From contig NC_070560.1 in NCBI RefSeq assembly GCF_026914185.1, forward strand, positions 2,285,501 through 2,349,500: a stretch of DNA of 64,000 nt. Reading direction: 5' to 3'. Within the stretch, counting starts at the first letter, position 1. Every line of letters starts with the position of its first letter. The notes below the pieces were generated by a model, which was given only the letters and a program-made list of their open reading frames with translations, was not told the DNA's origin and searched no databases. Below are positions 44,909 through 53,337 of this stretch, piece by piece. The position numbers were made by a program, and so were the translations under genes. The DNA comes from Puccinia triticina (taxonomy: Eukaryota; Basidiomycota; Pucciniomycetes; Pucciniales; Pucciniaceae).

Positions 44909-45241
44909 TTATGTCATCCGCGCTAGAAGTTCCAGACCTCGGCGCTCCTCCTTCGTCGTTGCTCGCGCTTCCAATAGCAATCCGTCGGCTTTCGCGCCAT
45001 CAAGAGCTCCAATAGCTTTGTTAGCTCCCTCCCGACTTGTGAACACAACCAGCGCAAATAACTCCATCCCAGATCCGACGTGTGGCGTAAAAGATTCTCT
45101 TATAGCTCCATGCTCTTTCAAGGCTTCCGTGATGTCTGCGGCAGACGTTCCCGGCGCGATATTAAAGAGGTAGATGGGCCAGAAATGTGCTAAAGAGGTT
45201 TCTGCTGACTGATTTGCAGGGACTTTAGAATGTTCACTCAT
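44909..45241 (-). CDS. RRM-like accessory protein inside the retrotransposon
   Basis: This 110-residue protein starts MSEHSKVPANQSAETSLAHF. Residues 27-105 look like one RNA recognition motif: an RNP2-like strand IYLFNI, a helix (AADITEALKEHG), an RNP1-like strand ELFALVVFTS, then REGANKAIGALDGAKADGLL and a final strand LEARATTKEER. The aromatic residues are only partly kept, so RNA binding is likely but unproven. The gene lies in sense after pol and before the 3' LTR, where gypsy elements normally have no gene. Its ATG is about 700 bp from the divergent antisense gene, so they may share a promoter region. It could bind the element's own RNA or be a captured host gene. Confidence 0.7.
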   Translation of the reverse strand: MSEHSKVPANQSAETSLAHFWPIYLFNIAPGTSAADITEALKEHGAIRESFTPHVGSGMELFALVVFTSREGANKAIGALDGAKADGLLLEARATTKEERRGLELLARMT

Positions 45242-45943
45242 TTTGAAGGTGCTGTATTGAGTTGATCACGAAAATGTTTATCCAAATAGGTTGGCGAGAT
45301 GTAAGTGAGTCGTGGTAAGAAAGCTCTCGCGAAAAGGGGGAAAGAAACTGGGGAGTGCGCTGGTCGGTCGAACCCCTCAAACAACAAGCACCACGCGAAT
45401 CGTCTCCGGTCTAGCTTCTAGATGGTATTGTGCGCCGCGTTGTTAGCAAGGCCACCTTTGAACTGAGGATGGCGCTACCGCTATCGCCTCAAGCATCATT
45501 TCCAGTCCCAGTTGTGCAAGCTATGCTTGTTGTTTTCGTTTTTGGACCGGCCTAGGCCGGAAACTTGTCTTGTACGTTTGTTGATTCGATTTTGGACCGG
45601 CCTAGGCCGGAAACTTGCTTTCTTTAATTTATACCGATGTTATTTTTACTGACCCGCCGAGAGCTCGAAGTCGGCGTGGTCGCGGAGATGTAGGCCAAAG
45701 ATCATGTTACTGGCTAGACAAACGCTTGTAGTTTGGCGTGGTCGCAGAGATCTAAGCCGATGGTCTTGTTCCCAACTAGACGAAAGTTCGAAGTCCTTGG
45801 ATTCTTCCGAGCAAAAGGAGAGCACCCAAAGCTATATAAAGGGGATTTAGATGATGGCGAAAATCCACATCCACCCCAAGTTCCTCATTACTATCAGTCC
45901 TTGCTAAGCCAACACACAAACTTCGCCTCATCTCCTGTTTACC
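45242..45943. promoter_or_regulatory. Bidirectional control region with repeated palindromes
   Basis: CCGGCCTAGGCCGG, a perfect 14-bp palindrome, occurs at 45547-45560 and 45597-45610, exactly 50 bp apart, inside a longer repeat (TTTTGGACCGG...GGAAACTTG). A second pair of repeats, GGCGTGGTCGC(G/A)GAGAT plus CTAGAC, starts at about 45673 and 45735. TATATAAA lies at 45833-45840. The arrangement resembles tandem binding sites for a dimeric factor between two divergent genes. Confidence 0.65.
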
Positions 45944-46360
45944 ATGTCTTTTATTCCTGAATCGCCTATTGATGGTGCCTGGGATCCAAACTCCCGAACA
46001 AACGCGCGCAGCGGTTACGGCGAAACCAATACTCCCTTATCTTTAGTAAATAATTATCCCCTTGGTTCACAAAATTATCCTATCTTAATCCACTCCGACG
46101 ACGAAGATTTCATTGCTGGAGTACATGTAGCAGCCTCCTATGTCACTTGGGTTGTTGAACTCCCGCAACTTCATGTTTTTCGGCAACGCCTCCGCCTCCT
46201 TGTCGCCAGAACACAATTCCAACACAATCAACCGACTAGAAGAGCTCGTCGAAATGGCCGTGCCCGCGGCAGTCGTCCGGTGGTCCTGGAATTCCGCCAT
46301 GTTGAGCGCGAACTTGAGGCGCTGATAAATGGTAGCTTTGAGATTCAAATGGCCTACTAA
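45944..46360 (+). CDS. Antisense accessory gene, protein with arginine-rich stretch
   Basis: This 138-residue protein is encoded opposite to the retrotransposon's own genes. The ATG at 45944 lies 104 bp after TATATAAA and follows an A/C-rich leader (CCAACACACAAACTTCGCC). It begins MSFIPESPIDGAWDPNSRTN, has an acidic patch (HSDDEDF) at about 50-55, and an arginine-rich stretch RRARRNGRARGSR at about 98-110 that could bind nucleic acid or act as a nuclear signal. The stop is followed at once by GTAAGC, so a 3' UTR intron is possible. No family is recognised. Confidence 0.58.
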   Translation: MSFIPESPIDGAWDPNSRTNARSGYGETNTPLSLVNNYPLGSQNYPILIHSDDEDFIAGVHVAASYVTWVVELPQLHVFRQRLRLLVARTQFQHNQPTRRARRNGRARGSRPVVLEFRHVERELEALINGSFEIQMAY

Positions 46361-46449
46361 GTAAGCCCCTAATTTTTTATTTTTCACTGAAATTTACTCC
46401 TTTATTTTACTAATTTATGCTTCCTATCGGCAACACCAGTCCCCCACTT

Positions 46450-46461
46450 CTTTTTCTTTTT

Positions 46462-46497
<36 letters not shown>
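46450..46497 (-). repeat. A-rich tract after pol
   Basis: About 48 bp are almost pure T on the plus strand, so A on the element's sense strand, about 100 bp after the pol stop. It could mark a polyadenylated insertion boundary for the accessory module or simply a simple-sequence tract. Confidence 0.7.
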
Positions 46498-46498
<1 letters not shown>

Positions 46499-46593
46499 AA
46501 TCTTGAAAGCCCTTATAGATCTAACTGTCTGAAATGTGAATAGCCATAGAAAATTTAATCTTTCCCAAAAAAAGCAACGAAGCCAGAATAAAA

Positions 46594-49500
46594 TCAGAGT
46601 TTTCTTGAATGGAACAGCTTCACATGCGGCGCCGCATACCTGCGCTTGAGTTCTTGACCGTCAAGTTCTTCTAAAGTATATGAGCCACTTTTTTCTTGTG
46701 ATTTTATGCGGTACGGCCCATTCCAGCGGTTTTCAAAGAGCTTTCCCCACTGACTTTCTAGGGATTTATTGTACACAAGAACTAGGGATCCCGGCGTAAG
46801 CGGTCCTCTGTCTGGTTTCTTTTGATTCCAATATTCGACAGAATTTTCCCTGGAGTCCTTCATGTTCTTGTAGGCTTCTTGCAAAATTGATTCTCTCCTC
46901 TCCAGTTGGCGAACTCTGGCAAGGAGAAGGTCTGCGGTTGATTTTACTGACTCCCAATCAGTCCCTAAGAAAGTTTCCAGTTCGAGGTCAATTGGTAAAA
47001 CCGCCGGTTGGCCAAACATGAGTTCATAAGGCGTATAACCAGTGGTTCTCTTCGTAGAAACTCTATCCGCAAAAAGGACAAGAGGTAAGTAGCTGCGCCA
47101 TTTCTTTCCGTCCGTCCCAGCCAGTTTAACCAAGGTATCTTTAATGGGCTGATGACCTCTTTCTACCATCCCGTTTGCTTCCGGATAATATGGCGTAGTG
47201 ACTTTTACAATGGATCCTTTCTGCTTTAAGCAATCCTGAAGTTCCTTCCCAAATTCCGCCCCGCCGTCGACTACAACTGTGTGAGGTGCACCATATCTGA
47301 AAATCCATTCGTCCGTAAACCACTGCGCAATCTTTTTAGCTTTAAGAGTTTCCAATCCCACAGCTTCAACCCATCCGGAGAGATCATCTCTTGCAATCAC
47401 TAGATATTTCCACTTTCCCGCTTTAATATGTACTGTATCCATACTGACGCGCCCAAAAATGGTAGATTTCCCTGTTGCGTGCTTATGTTCCAAAGGTTTC
47501 AAGGGGCTCCTCTTCTGACAGGCGTTGCAGGACTGGACCCAACTCTTGACTTTTCTTTTCATGTGCGGCCACCAAAACCTAAGCTTAGTCCGTTTGTAAG
47601 TTTCTTCCACTCCTCTATGGCCAAGTTGTTCGTGAAGCGCCTCCAGAATGTGTTCCTGGTATTTTGGATTGCTGATAACTAGTTGCGGGAAAGGTTTATT
47701 TCTCTTTTTAAGTTTGCCGTCAGAGACCATGAAGCCGGCAGATTTATGCTTTATTACTTTCCAATCCGCGTCAGAGGTATCTGTTGGCCTATTTAGAGTG
47801 AGCAAATATTCTTGAAGCTTGCCCCAAATTCCTTCTTGCTGAAATTGACCGCGCTCCACCCCCAAATTTAAAGTGTTAACTTCTTTGACGCCAAAACCGG
47901 GATGAGGCTTAATCCATTTCTCATCTTCGTCAAAACTGGGCTGCTCTCCTTCATCATCGTCTGGCGGTCTTCTAGATAATCCGTCGGGCATAGTGAAAGT
48001 TTTCCCAGGGACGTGAACCAAATTATAAGAGAATAATTGAATAAAAGCCACCCAACGAGTCATGGGAGCATTTGGAAGATCAGGTGAGTTAATCATTTCT
48101 ATAAGGCTTTTAGCGTCCACTAAGAGGTCGAATTGCTGGCCCCAAAGCTGAGTTTGTAATTTTTTTAGGATTTTTGCGACGCCACAGAGCTCCAGTTTTG
48201 ATTGAGAATATCTGGATTCCACCGGCGAAAAAACCACGGATTCGTATAAGACTGGCCTGTCTTTCTGGTTATCTTCTTGAGTGAGTACTGCTCCTGCCGC
48301 AATGTAGCTAGAATCCACCGCTAATTTTATTTTTCCTGCTCCTTCAGAGTAGTCCAATTTTTTTAGAGTTATATCATAACCTACTATCCGTTTCAAAAGA
48401 TCAAACGCATCCTGGCACTCCTTTTTCCAGTTCCATTCCGCGTCTTTTCTGGTTAATTTTCTAAGCGGTGCGGCAAGCTCTGAAAGTCCTTTAATAAACA
48501 TCCTGACATAGACGCAGACTCCTAGAAAACCTCGAACTTCCGTTGCATTTTTTGGTACCGGCCATGTTTCAATTTTATTTAGCTGTTTTTTCGAAATTTT
48601 TCTGCCCTCCCTGCACACAAGGTGACCCACAAGATCCAACGCGGGGACGCAGCAGGCAAATTTCTTTCCGGAAATTGTGAGTCCAGCTTCTTCTATTCTA
48701 AATAAGATCCGCTCCAGAGTGACGGCGTACTCCCAGATAAATTTCCTGATGCCAGGGTTTTCTGCCAAAGTTTCTTGATTGTAATCTGAAACAGGACCTT
48801 TTATACCGCCATCATCAATGAATATACCAACATTTTGAGGAATTTCGTCTTGTAGAATCCACATCATTTGCGCCTGGTATACGGCGACAGAATTGGTTGC
48901 TCCTTGTGGTAATCTGGTAAGCTGAAATCGTCCCAGAGGAGTTACAAAGGTGGTTAATGGCCTAGATTCTAATGATAACTCTCTTTCATCGTAGCCTCCC
49001 ATTATATCTCCCAGACCGTAGCAAGCTCTCCCGGTAAAAGATTCAATTAATTCTTCCGGTGAAGGCGGTATTCCAGAGTCCTTAATTGTTACTTTATTGA
49101 GTTTTTGTAAGTCGTGGACAATCCTGAGCCTTCCATCTTGTTTTTTGACGCAAAAGACCGGGCTAGAGTAAGAGGAATAAGACTGCTCATAAAGACCTGT
49201 TCGGATGCGCTCCCGTACTAACTCTATGAATTGATCTTTAATTGCGGCAGGAATTGGAATAGGTCGCTGCTGCCAAGGTTCGTGGGCGATGACGGGAATG
49301 ATGTAAGGTTTCCCGTAAGTGTGTTTGAGAAGTCCTCTCTCTTCCTCCCGAAAAGCAAGTCCTCCCTGCCGCATTACGATGATATGTTTGAATAATTTAA
49401 GTTCTTCAGGTTTGAGCCACCCGGGTGGACCGAAATTAATGACTTTAAGGCGGTCTTCTGTGATTTTCCAAGTAGGGGTAAAATTAGGCGGGTGAGGAGT

Positions 49501-49652
49501 TAAAGGTGTTACATAAGGATCTCTAGATAAAGGAGGACTACATAAGGGTGAGTTTATGTTCTGCGGCATGAACTGATTTACTGGCTTGATTTTTTTTGAC
49601 GTTGATTTATATTTTGCCGCAAACACTAACTTTTCTTTTACACTATATTTGG
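46594..49652 (-). CDS. pol: Pol of inner gypsy element (RT, RNase H, integrase), -1 frame
   Basis: The open frame runs from about 49697 (after frameshift) to 46594, over 1020 residues without a stop. The RT core has LTRLPQGATNS and IFIDDGG (an FIDD form of the YxDD box). RNase H begins around LAVDSSYIAAGAVLTQ and includes ESVVFSPVESRYSQSKLEL. Integrase has an intact HHCC zinc site (HEQLGHRG to SCNACQK). The DDE triad is D in SMDTVHIKA, D in VVVDGGAEFG and E in GMVERGHQ. A GPYRI module follows. There is no chromodomain. It has no ATG near its start, consistent with expression by frameshift from gag. It belongs to Ty3/gypsy by domain order RT-RH-IN. Confidence 0.95.
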
Positions 49653-49698
49653 GCACCTTCCAATCACCTACTTCTGGAAGGTGCCAGAAGCTAAAAAA
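49652..49698 (-). promoter_or_regulatory. -1 programmed ribosomal frameshift signal between gag-pro and pol
   Basis: On the minus strand the slippery heptamer T-TTT-TTA (49698-49692) lies in the right phase of the gag frame (CAT TTT TTA). A 6-nt spacer (GCTTCT) follows. Then comes a perfect 10-bp stem GGCACCTTCC/GGAAGGTGCC (49685-49676 with 49661-49652) closing a 14-nt loop. Pol lies in the -1 frame and is open from the slip point. The gag stop (49670-49668) sits in the loop. Confidence 0.9.
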
Positions 49699-52214
49699 TG
49701 ACTCGAAGTTGTGGCGGAATTGACAGGAAAAGTGGTCTCGTATTTTTGGTTTGATGGGTTTAAAATTGGAACCAGGTAAGTCTGACCATTTTTATTTATT
49801 GAGAGGGATTCCACACCGCTGTCCTTGAATTGAATAGTAGCTGAGACGTCTATCAACCATGGTTTTCCTAGTATAGGCTGTACCGCCGCAGAAGAGACCC
49901 AGAAATGCACTTCTTTCGTAATATTTCCTACTTTAACCGGTACATTTTCCGCAATTCCCAGAATGTCACTCTTGTGTCCGCCAATACCGCGCAGTTTCAT
50001 AGGTTTTTGAGTAATTATAAGCCCCATTTTCCCCGCTAGATCCCTAGGTAAAAGATTAACTTGAGAACCGTTGTCTAAGAGCGCCTGAATTTGCTTCCCA
50101 TTAATGGTGACAGCAACATATCCTAAGGGGCAAGCGTAATGCGCTGGACCGCTATCTTGCGCTTCCTCCTCTTCGTCTTCAGAGTTGACGTCGACAGCAT
50201 TGGTTGTCTTAGGTTGATCTATAGGAACTCTTTTAGGACTAATCTTCTTTTTGAATGCATCCACGGCGCCGTTAGATATGGCGAAAACTTCTCCAATGGT
50301 GAGTTGAATTTTCTCATTTAACATTTGTGAGACCAACTTCTCTTCCGTGTTGGGGAACTGTGTAGCTAATGGTCTTTCCACATAGGTTTTGCGGGCAGGT
50401 TTCTCCTTTGTTGGCGCGCTGGTAGAGTCCTGAGGCGTGAGGATTTTAACCTTCTTCGGTGCGGGGTTTTCTTTTCTTGAAGATGCAGGAAGAGGAACTG
50501 GGTCATAATCATCCTGTCGAGCAATCTCCAAGATCCTCTCGTCGTCGACGTCCATGAGCTCTTCTTTTGTGTTTCTGACTTTTTTTGCTTTCGAATTGTC
50601 TGACCCTTCAGGATATTCTGCACCACTTCTGGTTCTCTTTCCAATGTCGCAGTCAAAAGTGTCTTCCTCCGCATATTCAACCTCCTCAAGCTTTCCAAAA
50701 GAGGTCTGGACTTCTGGTGCGCTATCTTCCTTTTTTCCCGTATGCGTTCCTGGCGGTAGATTGATAACTCCCGCTGTTTGTGCTCTGCTTTGGTGATAAG
50801 TGTCAACTACGGTTTTAAAAGGCCTGGTTCTATCATAAGGTATTTGAGTTCCGTCTGGTAAAATAACATTGGTTCCTTCCTTCTTTACTAATCCGTTGAT
50901 TTCGTCCAAGTTAACTTGATTGCACCTGTGGATGGTATGTCCAATCATGTGACAGTAATTACATTTATAGCTAGATGGGGACCGGTCTAGTTGGGCGGGT
51001 TTATAAGGAACGTGACTTGACGACACAAATGGAGACGGCTGCTTTTGTACATTCCAGCTAGAGAGGCTTTTAGTAAGTTGATCCATAGCATTATCTTTTG
51101 GTTGAGCTTTCTGCGCCGGTGGCTGAATTGTTTGAATTTCTTTCTGAATGTTTTCGTTGTTTAAAATAGCCATAGTCCTAAGTTCTCTATTAATATAGTC
51201 CAAGATAGTGTTATACGGCGGAAGAATGTGAGATCCATCCAAGGCCATTTCCATGTGGTTATCTCTTATGAGTTCCCGGTTTACGGCGATCCGGATAGGA
51301 AAAGATAAGCAATTTAGAACCGAGTGCCTGATTTCTTCCGCGCTAACCATGTGTCGACAGCGTACTAAGTAGGCTACTAAGTTTTCTAGCTGGATACTGA
51401 AATCCTGGAACTCCTTCTGGGTTTTGATTCCCTTCGCCATCGTGGTTGAAATAAGTTTGTCCAAATCATTCCTTGTGTACTGCAGAAGCGGAAGCATTTT
51501 TCCCCAACGTTGAACTAATTTAAGCTTGAGTTTTTCCCAGTCGTGTCTTTCCCGCTCTGCCATTTCCTGTACTTCTTTGATTAAAGATTCCCCTTCCAAG
51601 AAGAATATAATTTGTAGAGCAATATCAGATCCTTGGGCGCCATCCAATCTAGCCGCATATTCCAGGCGCTTAATAAAATCTCCAATGTCCATGTTTGTAC
51701 CATCAAAGATAAGTCCTTTGGCGCCAGCTTTGATTTTAACTGGTTTCCTTCCAAATGGTTCTGGGTTATAGGCGGGGAGCTGAATGCTAGTTTGTAAGAA
51801 ATGTGGCGTAATTTGAGCTGCTGCGCCTGATTGGCGAGTCTGGTTTACGTATTGCGGCGCAGGGCGGTATTGACTGTTTAAAAAGTTATTTCCTAGGAGT
51901 GGATCCAACGCTGCGCTTCCTGTGGTCGAAGGGCTAGTATTTCTCATTGGTCCAGGATTAAATGGCACTGAGGGCGCTTGATTTGATGAAAATGTAAGCC
52001 CGCTATTCACTATTGGCATAGCTCCGACGTTCCTCGGCGTAACTGACGATCCAGCGTTCCCCGGCGGAACCGACGATCCAACGTCCATCGGCGCAGGCGC
52101 TAATCCAACATTTGCTTGTCTAGTATTTCCTCCAAACGGCGGAATTTCCATATTAGATAAATGGAACCTAGGGTACGGTCCGGAGAAAGAGCTTCGTCTG
52201 CCGGCGTTAGGCAT
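49668..52214 (-). CDS. gag: Gag-protease polyprotein of inner gypsy element
   Basis: 848 residues. The N-terminal 130 are Pro/Asn-rich. The capsid-like core (about 165-350) includes KGLIFDGTNMDIGDFIKRLE and WEKLKLKLVQRWGK. One zinc knuckle (CNYCHMIGHTIHRC, CX2CX4HX4C) sits near residue 425. An acidic/basic linker follows. An aspartic protease (about 690-800) has ALLDNGSQVNLLP (DNG in place of DTG) and a closing ILGKPWL. The protease is therefore in the gag frame, and pol is added by -1 frameshifting near the end. The start at 52214 is the first ATG. Confidence 0.93.
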   Translation of the reverse strand: MPNAGRRSSFSGPYPRFHLSNMEIPPFGGNTRQANVGLAPAPMDVGSSVPPGNAGSSVTPRNVGAMPIVNSGLTFSSNQAPSVPFNPGPMRNTSPSTTGSAALDPLLGNNFLNSQYRPAPQYVNQTRQSGAAAQITPHFLQTSIQLPAYNPEPFGRKPVKIKAGAKGLIFDGTNMDIGDFIKRLEYAARLDGAQGSDIALQIIFFLEGESLIKEVQEMAERERHDWEKLKLKLVQRWGKMLPLLQYTRNDLDKLISTTMAKGIKTQKEFQDFSIQLENLVAYLVRCRHMVSAEEIRHSVLNCLSFPIRIAVNRELIRDNHMEMALDGSHILPPYNTILDYINRELRTMAILNNENIQKEIQTIQPPAQKAQPKDNAMDQLTKSLSSWNVQKQPSPFVSSSHVPYKPAQLDRSPSSYKCNYCHMIGHTIHRCNQVNLDEINGLVKKEGTNVILPDGTQIPYDRTRPFKTVVDTYHQSRAQTAGVINLPPGTHTGKKEDSAPEVQTSFGKLEEVEYAEEDTFDCDIGKRTRSGAEYPEGSDNSKAKKVRNTKEELMDVDDERILEIARQDDYDPVPLPASSRKENPAPKKVKILTPQDSTSAPTKEKPARKTYVERPLATQFPNTEEKLVSQMLNEKIQLTIGEVFAISNGAVDAFKKKISPKRVPIDQPKTTNAVDVNSEDEEEEAQDSGPAHYACPLGYVAVTINGKQIQALLDNGSQVNLLPRDLAGKMGLIITQKPMKLRGIGGHKSDILGIAENVPVKVGNITKEVHFWVSSAAVQPILGKPWLIDVSATIQFKDSGVESLSINKNGQTYLVPILNPSNQKYETTFPVNSATTSSHFLASGTFQK

Positions 52215-52491
52215 TTCTTGCGGTATTTCTACGGTTAAGTTTCTAGAGTCTACTAAGTTGATGATATAGTTATTTAAGGTAGAAAGACTTGGGTGCGTCG
52301 AGTTTAAAGGTATTTCAGAAGAATTCTAGGTCGGAATTTTGTTTGAAAAGATTTTAAACTAAGAGTAAGAGTAATTTTTCTACTAAGATCAATAGAATTT
52401 TTAGAGTAATTTTTAACTAATGTATTTATTTAGCCTAGAAATGACGAGACTATAAATCTAAAGATCTTCAGGCCACTGTTGGGACACCACT
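52215..52491 (-). other. 5' leader and primer-binding site of inner element
   Basis: On the minus strand the sequence directly after the 5' LTR reads AGTGGTGTCCCAACAGTGGC. TGGTGTCCCAACAG would be the primer-binding site. The rest is AT-rich leader up to the gag ATG. Confidence 0.7.
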
Positions 52492-53239
52492 TGTGGAACT
52501 ACTCTTTGGGGGAATAGAGCTTAGAGAGGGATGAGTGCGTGAAAAGCTGCCCCTCAGGTTGGGAGAGTAATATGGGACAAGAATAAGAGTATGGACTCTT
52601 AAAGAAAAGTGTGGCTGATGAAGTATTGAGAATAGTGCTTTCTAGACGAAATCAAGGGGGAAAATATACTGTAAAATATGTGGTAAAATAGGCTATGTAA
52701 TTCTTATTCTGTGACCAGGGATGCAAAGTGACAATCTGATGGGGGACAAACAGAATGGGCCAAAAGGCTCTACATTTATAGTGAGGGGACAACAGGTGGT
52801 TCTGAGACGAAGAGAGAGATGGGAACAGGGTACAAAAAAGCCTCCAACAAGGTGACAAGGCAACAAACCAACAAGGCATCTACTACATGGCTTGGGATGA
52901 CATAAGAGGAAAACAATAACCATGGCGCATCAGCCGCCATGCATCTGAGAAAGAGTTACGCCTTGCTGGAATATAGAGGAGTTAATTCTAGTGAACACTC
53001 AGGGTCCTTCCTAATAGTCTGGCTCTGTTTGATGGTGGACTTTCTCCCACTTTGACCTGATTTTGTACATATTTTATTACCCATTGTGGAGGGCCATCCA
53101 TGAAAGTGAATACTGAGAAGTTGAGGCGCCTTGTAGAGATGGTTCTAGGCTATTATGAAGTGTCTGTGGGCGTTTGGCGGTGATTCCTTCCTGGTGAGTG
53201 TCTGAGTGATGTAATAAGGTTTTGATTAGGCTCACCACA
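52492..53239 (-). repeat. 5' LTR of inner gypsy element
   Basis: 748 bp, same length as the 3' LTR and almost identical to it. ACGG follows at 53240-53243 as target duplication. Confidence 0.95.
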
Positions 53240-53337
53240 ACGGTGATGAAGCAAATCAACCCTCTGGTGAAGAATTCGAAAAAACAAAAGACTCCTCCCA
53301 CAAATCAATCCAACAATCTCCGCAAAGACCGCGGCAG

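Larger units (their letters stand above)
43716..53239 (-). mobile_element. Apparently intact Ty3/gypsy LTR retrotransposon with accessory genes (9.5 kb)
   Basis: Two 748-bp LTRs (43716-44463, 52492-53239) differ at about one base (GAGTTACGC(T/C)TTGCTGG). ACGG flanks both ends as target duplication. In element order (minus strand): 5' LTR, primer site, gag-protease, pol, A-rich tract, antisense gene, RRM gene, purine tract, 3' LTR. Both main ORFs are open. The near-identical LTRs point to a recent insertion. It interrupts ORF1 of the older chromovirus. Confidence 0.93.

Noticed and set aside
46085..46387. 100-codon minus frame opposite the antisense accessory gene
   Set aside because: The plus frame has a TATA box, leader and ATG; the minus frame has none and is most simply its shadow.
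46450..46497. Poly-T run as the 3' end of a LINE insertion
   Set aside because: No LINE coding sequence or target duplication is visible next to it; it may only be a simple-sequence tract.
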